This document shows, one piece after another, positions 57,019 through 64,000 of a stretch of 64,000 nt of DNA; positions within the stretch are counted from its first letter, which is position 1; each line of letters begins with the position of its first letter. A program made the position numbers and the translations under genes. This DNA is from Symbiodinium natans (lineage: Eukaryota; Sar; Dinophyceae; Suessiales; Symbiodiniaceae). The notes beneath the pieces were generated by a model. That model saw nothing but the letters and a program-made list of their open reading frames with translations, had not been told where the DNA came from and made no database searches. Where the stretch lies: contig CAJNDS010000595.1 in NCBI GenBank assembly GCA_905221605.1, forward strand, positions 1 to 64,000. Direction: 5' to 3'.

Positions 57019-60000
57019 GCTGCCTACGAAAAGGGCCCAATCTTGGGCCGTGGCGCCTCGGGCGTAGCGCGTGGGCCTCGATGACTTGGGGGATCATGTG
57101 CTGGAGGAGCGAAGCATGCCGAACATAGCGCATAGACTCTACAGACCCTCGCAGACGTCATCTAATCGCGAGGTTTGTGGTACGCCCCAAGAAGGATCCG
57201 AAGCTGGAGTACGTGGCCAAGGATTGCGCGCGCGAGTATGCGAGGTTCAAGACCTGTTGGGTGGCTTGCAAAGGTCTGTGGATCCAGGCGTACCCTCATC
57301 TTGCGGGGTTTACGAAATAAGGGACCCCGAATATGAAACCCTCCAAAGTAGGATTCCCTTATAACAAGTACCCCCAAAAATCACCCCTAATTTTCGGACC
57401 CTCCATATGAAAGCGTGAGCACACCCTAAACCCTAAACCCTACCCTAAACCCTAAACCCTAAACCCTAAACCCTAAACCCTACACCCTACACCCTACACC
57501 CTACACCCTACACCCTAAACCCTAAACCCTAAACCCTAAACCCTAAACCCTAAACCCTAAACCCTAAACCCTAAACCCTAAACCGCCCCATCACGAGCCC
57601 TCCACAGGAGATCTGCCTAACTCGGGTGGACGAGAAGCGGAGACGAGAGGCCATTCAACGGAGCACTCAACTTCAGCCCGCCAAAGCCTAAACGCCTACA
57701 AGACCCTAAGACCCTAAAACCCTAAAGCCCTGAGAAAAGCCTTAAAACCCTAAAAGCCCTAACAACCCCTAAATCCCCAAAAAACCGCCTAGACCCTAAA
57801 CCCCTGAAACCCTAAATCCCTAAACCCCTATCAAGCTCTGAACCCCAAACATGTTTGGGGCCTCCGCGGCTTCCCGGATGCCAGCGTCCCTGTCTTGGGG
57901 TTTAGGGTTTAGGGTTTAGGGCTTAGGGCTTAGGGTTTAGGGTTTAGGGTTTAGGGTTTAGGGTTTAGGGCCTTTAGGGTTTAGGGTTTAGGGCCTTTAG
58001 GGTTTTAGGGTTTAGGGTTTAGGGTTTAGGGTTTAGGGCCTTTAGGGTTTAGGGGCCTTTAGGGTTTAGGGCCTTTAGGGTTTAGGGTTTAGGGTTTAGC
58101 CCCCCCGCCCATCCGTGACCTCCTCAGGCCTTCGCTGAAAGCCCGGGAGCCCAGAGTTGAAGGGTCTCGGAGTTTAGGGTTTTCGGGTTTTAGGGTTTAG
58201 GGTTTTTAGGGGTTTTTGGGGTTTAGGGTTTGATGGTTTAGGGTTTTCGGGTTTTAGGGTTTAGGGTCTTTAGGGGTTCTTGGGGTTTACGGTTTCTGGG
58301 GGTTTAGGGGGTTTTAGGGGGTCTCAGGGTTTTGTGGTTTACGGTTTCGGTGTTCTGGGGTTGAGGGCTCAAGGGGGGTGGATTCGTAGGCTTTGACATC
58401 AGCTCCTGGTCGAGCCAGCCTGCTTTCGAGCCTGGCCGCTTGAGATTTTGGATGCCTTGGACTCTTGCACCTGACATCTTCGAGTGAAGCTCAAGTCAGG
58501 CAAAGTGCTGCGAGTCATCTGGCAGCCGAAAAAGTAAAGCGCCCGAAGTCAGAAACGCCTTGAACCCAGACATGACCACCCCCCCCCCCCCCCCCCCCCC
58601 CCCCGAGAAGGCGTGTGCAACCCTGAACAGGGGACCGGTCTCTTCGCCATTGGTTCGCCATTGGTTCCTCAGGGGGTATATATTGGACGTGACCGAAGGT
58701 GAATGGGCTCTTCGTGTCAAAAGGTTAAGAGGCTTCGGGACCGAAAGCCTGAACGGGTAGGATGGCACTGAAGGGGCTGGCAAGGGCTCGCGGAATGACA
58801 TGTGCCTGGGGACTCCTGGTGCGGTTTTCTCTGAAGCTCGTGCGGTCCCGTTGTCGGGCCCCGGCTCAGTCTTTGCTGTTTTCTGACGCGGCCTTCGTTG
58901 ATTTCTGATTCGGTCCATGTTGTTTTTCACCTAGTTTCGCGACTCGCGGGTCAAGCCTGTCCGTCAGGACCCTAAGCTCAAAAGCAAGGTCAAGAACCCC
59001 CCAATGCAGCCAAGAGGAGTACGGTTGAAGCAGAAGCTTGCCTGGTTTCCAGGTCGGTTGCTGCGTGAGCTTCGCCACGAACACATCGTAACCCTGCTGG
59101 ACGTCGTGGAGGAGACAACGTAACCGCAAGCCAGCAGCGATCAAAACAGCAAGCCAACTCGACTGGGGCCCGGTGAGGGTTATACTGGGGTTCGAGACTT
59201 GGTGATTCAAGTGTATCGGAAGTGTGTTTGGGATGGTTGGAGTGGAGTGACGATGGTCCAAAACCCTGCGCAGAATCTCCGATGGTTGCCTTGGCCTTGA
59301 GGCTATGATGGGTTAGGTGTTCGGACTCTTTGTGTTTGGGTTTATGCCGGGAAAATGGGGAGCCCTGACAAGGAGTGTGAGCTCCTCTACATCGTCATGG
59401 AGTATGCGACAGGGGGTGACCTTGCCCGGAGGATACAGGCTGGCATTGTGCTTGTGGCTTCCCGCACAGATGCATTGCGCAGACGTCCCGGGACCCTAAA
59501 CCCTAAACCCTAAACCCTAAACCCTAAACCCTAAACCCTAAACCCTAAACCCTAAACCCTAAACCCTAAACCCTAAACCATCAAGTTCATGCTCGAATCC
59601 CAGAGCCCCGGCATGCCTGTGATCTTGCTTGACAGCATCGAGCACTGGCCCCCGAACTGATCTTCTCAACGTTGACTTGAACCCTAAACCCTAGACCCTA
59701 AACCCTAAACCCTGAACCCTGAACCCTGAACCCTAAACCCTGAACCCTAAACCCTGAGCCCTGAACCCTGAACCCTAGACCCTAAACCCTAAACCCTGAC
59801 CCTCACCCGGCCCAGTCCTACAAAGCCAGGCGCAGAAGGCAGAGGGCACCCGATTCTCGGAGGCGGTCGTGATGCGCGCGCCGACCTCGACATGCTCCTT
59901 GCGGTTAGGGTTTAGGGTTTAGGGTTTCGGGTTTCGGGTTTAGGGTTTGGGGTTTGGGGTTTAGGGTTTAGGGTTTAGGGATGCATCGGAGAGTTTTTCT

Positions 60001-63000
60001 GCTGCGTGCTTCACCGACGTCGTGTGTGTGTGTGTGTGTGTGTGCCATGCTTCCTGTTTTGCCTTTGGAGCAGGGGTTGAGCTCATGCGTTGGGGGGGAG
60101 AGATGGCTGCTTCTCAAGAGCGGGCCCCATGCCCCAAATTCCCAGAACTCTCCCGCGAACTCATCTCCAGACTGGAGAGCAGGGAGCCTGAGTTAAGACA
60201 GGATCGCACTGCAAGGTCTTCGCGCAGGTCTGCTCAGCCTTGCACTACATCCACGCGCAGCCCGCGCCCAAATCTCTCGGGGACGTGAAGTTGGGGATCC
60301 GGATCGGAAGGGACCCCCCTTTCAAGATGAGCCCCAAAGGGCTCAAGCGACTCTGAGGCAAAAGAATCCTACAGTACGTAGGCGCTCACTGTACAGAACC
60401 CCCTTCTGAAGTCTCAAAAGCGGCTCCCAGGAAAATCATGCACCGGGATGTGAAGCCGGCGAATGTGTTCATTGCCGGCGAGGCCAATTGGCCAGTTGGC
60501 TGTAGGGGAATTCTCGTGTTCCTGCCCCCTGCGAGGGTTTGATGAAAGTACCCGAAGCCCTGGAGCCTCAGCACACAAAGAGCTTGAGAAAGCTGGATGC
60601 ACCCTGACGCCCCCCCAATCCCGCATGCCATCTTCAGAAAGTAGCGACGAGGCTTGATCTAGCCGAATGAAATGAGCCAGTTTTCGCGGGTAGCTTGACA
60701 CAACGCTGGATTGTGGGGGGTTGTTCGGAGGCTCCTAGCGGGGGGGGAGACAACCTAAAGCCGGAACCCCCGCCTGCTTGCAAGTGGGGGTGCAGGCCTA
60801 AAGAGCCCAAAGCGCGCGCCAGGGCGAACTGGGCCAATGCACCGTCAAACTCGGCGCCTCGGCATCGCACGTGTGAAGATGCGCTAAGGCTTGCTTTGGG
60901 CTCGTGTTGAGGGGTGTCATCTCCTCTGGATTCTTGCCTACGTCGCAATGTTCGATTATTGGCGGAGCCGCCTATGGCACCGGCAAGCCTCCACCTAGTC
61001 TCCACCCCGGATACAGCATCCTGAAGGCTCTGACCCAAGAGACGCGCAGAACTGGGACTTTTTTTTGTTTTGCAATCTTGCGTTGAGCCACAGGCGACTT
61101 CGGAATCGCGAAGATGATCGAGGGGACGGGACAGGCATAGCACCGGCTTGGAGGAAACTCTTCTGTGGATTTGTGGGAGGTATGCGCGGCTCGCATTGGC
61201 TCGCTTCGGTTCTTCAAGTTTCCAGGGGTGTTCCGTTTGGCCGCAGGGACGCTGGTTGCAAGTCTGGGTGTATGCGTACATGGGGCACCTGAACGAGCTG
61301 TTAGGAGTCGCAGCTGGAATGGCAGAAGCGTGGCATCGAGTCTGTGCCGTAAAGCAATTCTTGCTTGAGGGGGCCCTTTGTCAGTGCTGAGAGGCAAACT
61401 CGACAGTCGGAACGCCTTCGTACCTGTCGCCAGAGATGTGCAAGAACAACCCATACGGGATGAAGGCGCAGCAGCTTTTGTTCTTGGTGAGGGTTCTTTG
61501 GGCAGTTGTTTAGTTCTCTGACTTGGGACCAGTAGCAGGCATGACGGCTCATGTCCTGCCAAAGCTTTTGAACGAGAATAGATGTGGCTGCAGGTGGACA
61601 TAGTGCGCATGAAGGTGCAGTGCATGGCTGTAGCTTGCAGAGTAGAGCACAGCTTGAGGGCATGGAATGTCGATAGGCCAGATAGGCCTCAAGACGGAAG
61701 CACAAGTGTTGCACAGCCCTTGGATTTGCTGAACATGAAGAGGAGTTGTCTGTCAAGCTACCCCAAGGCCTTTAGGTTTGGGGTTCAAGGCCAGCTGTGG
61801 GCTGCAGTCAAATCTGTCAGAATCTTGGTGTCAGATTTGTCCGATTACTGAGGGCACAAGAGGGATGGTTCCGAGAAGCAGAGCCACCTTGCAGGCGGAC
61901 GTGTGGTCGCTGGGCGTCGCGTGGTATGAGATGGCGTGCCTGAAGGCGCAGCTAAACCCCCTTTAAAGATCCCGGGCCTAGCCTGACTACCAAGTCCCAT
62001 CATGACATCCTTCGACATTCCTTCCTGGCAGGTACCCTTCTCCGCCTCGAACCTCCCTGCCATGGCGCCCCCTGGATGACATCAGGGCCGTTCGGGTGTT
62101 TGTTGCGATGCTGTGCTGCGGTCACGGTTGCCAATATATTGATCATGCATCATGCCCACATTCAAAACGATGTTATTGTGCAAGTGTCCTGGTTGAAGTG
62201 GCATCGCACAAGGTCCGTTCATGGTTTCCTTTGCTCATTCTGAGCCCCAGCACTGCAACCTCTTTTCCCCAGCAGCTGCAAGACACTGGCGCAATCCCCC
62301 CTCTGCGTCGGGCGCCAAAGCTCTTATATAGAGCTCATGCCCAAACCGAGCCGTGCCAAGCCGGAATATAGGGGTCGGACTAGTTACTAATCGTATTCCC
62401 TTATGGCCCCTTCATAAGTGCACTACAATAACACCCCAAAATTCCATTATGGTCCCGTTATGAGTATACTACAAATACGATTTTTTTCAGCCGAGGCACC
62501 CCCTTTTTGTAGCGACCCTGAGGCTCTTGATTTGCACTGCCGACCCTAAGCCGATGCCGGAGGAGTACAGCACGGGCACCCAAGTGTGGGGTTTAGGGGT
62601 TTAGGGCTTAGTGTTTAGGGTTGTGGGGTTTAAGTTTAGGGTTGTGGGGTTTAGGGTTCAGGGCTTAGGGTTTAGGGTTTAGGGTTGCGGGGTCTGTTTC
62701 AGGCTTCTTAGGCTGGACAGGATGTTTGGGATGTCTGGGATGCTGAGATTTACAGGATTTGGGATAAGACTCTCGAAGTTTCATATGACCTTCCAGGGCA
62801 TCCCCCCCCCACCCCAATCCGTTAAAGGGGGGGACTTGAACTTAGTTCCGGTGACCGCTTCGTTTCCTTTGCGGCGGGGGGGGGGGGGTGGTAGTTGGCA
62901 AGTCCACCATTCGGAACGGTTGCCCAAACCTTTTGAAACCCCACGCCCTAAACCCTGTAAACCAACTAAAAACCCTAAAAACCCTAAAAGCCCTAAAAAC

Positions 63001-63305
63001 CCTAAAAACCCTAAAAACCCTAAAAACCCTAAAGCCCTAAAAACCCTAAAAACCCTAAAAACCCTAAAAACCCTAAAAACCCTAAAAACCCTAAAAACCC
63101 TAAAAACCCCAAAAACCCCAAAAACCCTAAACAAATCCTAAAAACCCTAAAAACCCTAAAAACCCAAAAAACCCTAAAAGCCCTAAAAACACCCTAAAAG
63201 CCCTAAAACCCTAAAAACCCATAAGCATCCCTGCTGCGCTTCTAACCATCAGGCCCAGAGCTGCAGGCGCTCATCCTCTCGCTGCTGCAGAAGGCGACTG
63301 GGGGC
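57019..63305 (+). CDS. NEK-like Ser/Thr protein kinase (multi-exon, 3' end not found)
   Basis: A kinase domain split over at least 13 exons: 57019-57068 (glycine loop ILGRGASGVA), 57173-57221 (EYVAK, catalytic Lys), 57608-about 57655 (RVDEKRRREAI), 59053-59113 (LLRELRHEHIVTLLDVVE), 59363-59438 (LLYIVMEYATGGDLARRIQ), 59830-59877 (AQKAEGTRFSEAVVMR), 60216-60259 (VFAQVCSALHYIHA), 60431-60477 (IMHRDVKPANVF, catalytic loop), 61094-61134 (GDFGIAKMIEGTG, Mg-binding), 61394-61465 (TVGTPSYLSPEMCKNNPYG), 61895-61945 (ADVWSLGVAWYEMACL), 62032-about 62070 (VPFSASNLPAMA) and 63253-about 63305 (PELQALILSLLQK). All catalytic residues are present. The GDL hinge and the GTPSYLSPE and PFSASNLPA motifs point to the NEK family, which acts in cilia and mitosis. 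Donors are mainly GC (57069, 59439, 59878, 60260, 60478, 61135, 61466, 61946) and GA (57222, 59114). The segment between the catalytic loop and DFG is about eight residues shorter than usual. Confidence 0.85.
57313..57404. mobile_element. Short dispersed repeat, family F copy 3
   Basis: Starts CGAAATAAGGGACCCCG, with CCAAAGTAGGATTCCCTTAT in the middle and CCTAATTTTCGGACCC at the end. It lies inside the kinase intron 57222-57607, upstream of a CCCTAAA array. Confidence 0.6.
57423..58350. repeat. Large telomere-like block in kinase introns
   Basis: (CCCTAAA)n with a CCCTACA subarray at 57423-57585, just upstream of the exon at 57608. After that exon come degenerate CCCTAAA words at 57700-57840, then (TTTAGGG)n with GGGCCTTTAGGG variants at 57895-58100 and a degenerate tail to 58350. 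Confidence 0.95.
59494..59980. repeat. Telomere-like arrays flanking a kinase exon
   Basis: (CCCTAAA)n at 59494-59578 and 59681-59806, the latter ending 23 nt before the acceptor of the exon at 59830; (TTTAGGG)n at 59904-59980, starting 26 nt after its GC donor. The island at 59580-59662 reads IKFMLESQSPGMPVILLDSI then a stop and may be chance or a dead exon. Confidence 0.95.
60018..60043. repeat. (GT)n microsatellite
   Basis: Short GT run in a kinase intron. Confidence 0.9.
62387..62482. repeat. Tandemly duplicated AT-rich element
   Basis: Two diverged copies of about 40 nt: TATTCCCTTATGGCCCC.. ..ACTACAATAAC and ATTCCATTATGGTCCC.. ..ACTACAAATAC. It lies in the kinase intron between 62070 and 63253 and is AT-rich against its surroundings, so it is possibly an inserted element. 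Confidence 0.5.
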
Positions 63306-63403
63306 TCTTGGGGTTTAGCGGCTTCTCCTGTGGTTTAGGGTTTAGGGTTAGGGTTTGGGGCTTAGGGTTTGGGGTTTGGGGTTTGGGGTTTAGGGTTTAG
63401 GTA
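62588..63403. repeat. Telomere-like arrays around the last kinase exon
   Basis: Degenerate (TTTAGGG)n at 62588-62700, (CCCTAAA/CCCTAAAA)n at 62945-63220 with dominant 8-nt CCCTAAAA units, the exon at 63253, then (TTTAGGG)n at 63333-63403. Within the intron 62071-63252 the G-rich array precedes the C-rich one, so the RNA could fold on itself. Confidence 0.95.
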
Positions 63404-64000
63404 TCGTAGGTCTCTACGTTAGGGTACGTTTTGCTGGGGAGGCCCTTGTTTTCCATAAGGTGCCGTACTATATATAGGACCCAAGAAAGGGGACCCTTTT
63501 CATGTGCTTTTGTTTGCCGAATAAAGGGTTCAAATTTGGGTGTTCAGGGGGTTCGACCTCTTGTGTGCGAGCTTCGAATCGTTTTGGGGCCTCTAAGAGT
63601 GTTTCGGGGTTTCAGGGTTTTTTTTTGGGGGACTTTGGGGTTTAAAAGTTTTTTTTTGAGAGGACCCGGTGAAGCGACCGGCCATGTCGGCAGTGGTCGA
63701 GGAGCCCTCAGTGAAGGCCAGGGCCTGGTCTGTGACTGTGAGAGCAAAAGGAGTTCTCAGAAAGATTGAATGAGGGTTTGTCAGGGTTTTGGGAGGGTGT
63801 CTTGAGGGTTTTGAGAGGGGGCTGTGACTAGAGAGAACGAGTCCCTCCCAGCATCGTGTTGAGTGCTCGGTCATTACGTTTTTTGTCGCGAGCACTTTGC
63901 GCGCAACTCTTGGCTCCTAAGCCTCGAGGCTCAATGGTTTAAAAAGCGGCTTCGAGTGGCTCAGAGGGCCACCTAGAACCTTCAACCTGCAATCATCAAC
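63404..64000. other. No gene supported
   Basis: Mixed sequence, probably a kinase intron or 3' flank, with degenerate TTTAGGG-like words. I found no continuation of the kinase domain here. Confidence 0.4.

Overview
The window looks like nuclear DNA of a dinoflagellate. It is GC-rich, and every gene I can recognise lies on the plus strand. The genes are cut into very short exons (20-100 nt), and many of the introns start with GC or GA instead of GT, a known dinoflagellate habit. (TTTAGGG)n/(CCCTAAA)n tracts and long GA/GAA microsatellites are scattered between exons. I cannot name a genus. No bacterial operon, rRNA, tRNA or CRISPR array was seen.

Layout. 1-25.6 kb: microsatellites, minisatellites and isolated plausible exons of genes I do not recognise (best at 2.8, 7.6, 10.2-10.7, 12.3, 15.8-18.6, 22.0-24.2 and 25.5 kb). 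25.8-31.9 kb: a WbsX-like glycosyltransferase gene (copy A, at least 17 exons). 33.0-35.7 kb: exons of an unknown gene followed by a long Arg/Gly/Asp-rich repeat protein. 37.6-44.8 kb: scattered exons of unrecognised genes set among telomere-like arrays. 45.6-53.75 kb: a second WbsX-like gene (copy B). One of its introns holds a complete voltage-gated cation-channel gene (48.6-50.5 kb). 57.0-63.3 kb: a NEK-like Ser/Thr protein kinase in at least 13 exons, whose 3' end was not found here.

The genes do not form an evident pathway; the layout is a one-directional gene row. The interest lies in gene architecture. The two WbsX paralogues agree in protein but mostly disagree in intron positions. 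Telomere-like CCCTAAA arrays repeatedly end 12-32 nt upstream of a 3' splice site. Small repeat families sit between genes and in introns. A channel gene with a single intron is nested in an intron of a many-exon gene.

Exon boundaries were set by eye from reading frame, AG acceptors, phase agreement and family knowledge. Those marked 'about' are uncertain. Function calls for the WbsX-like genes, the channel and the kinase rest on motifs directly visible in translation.
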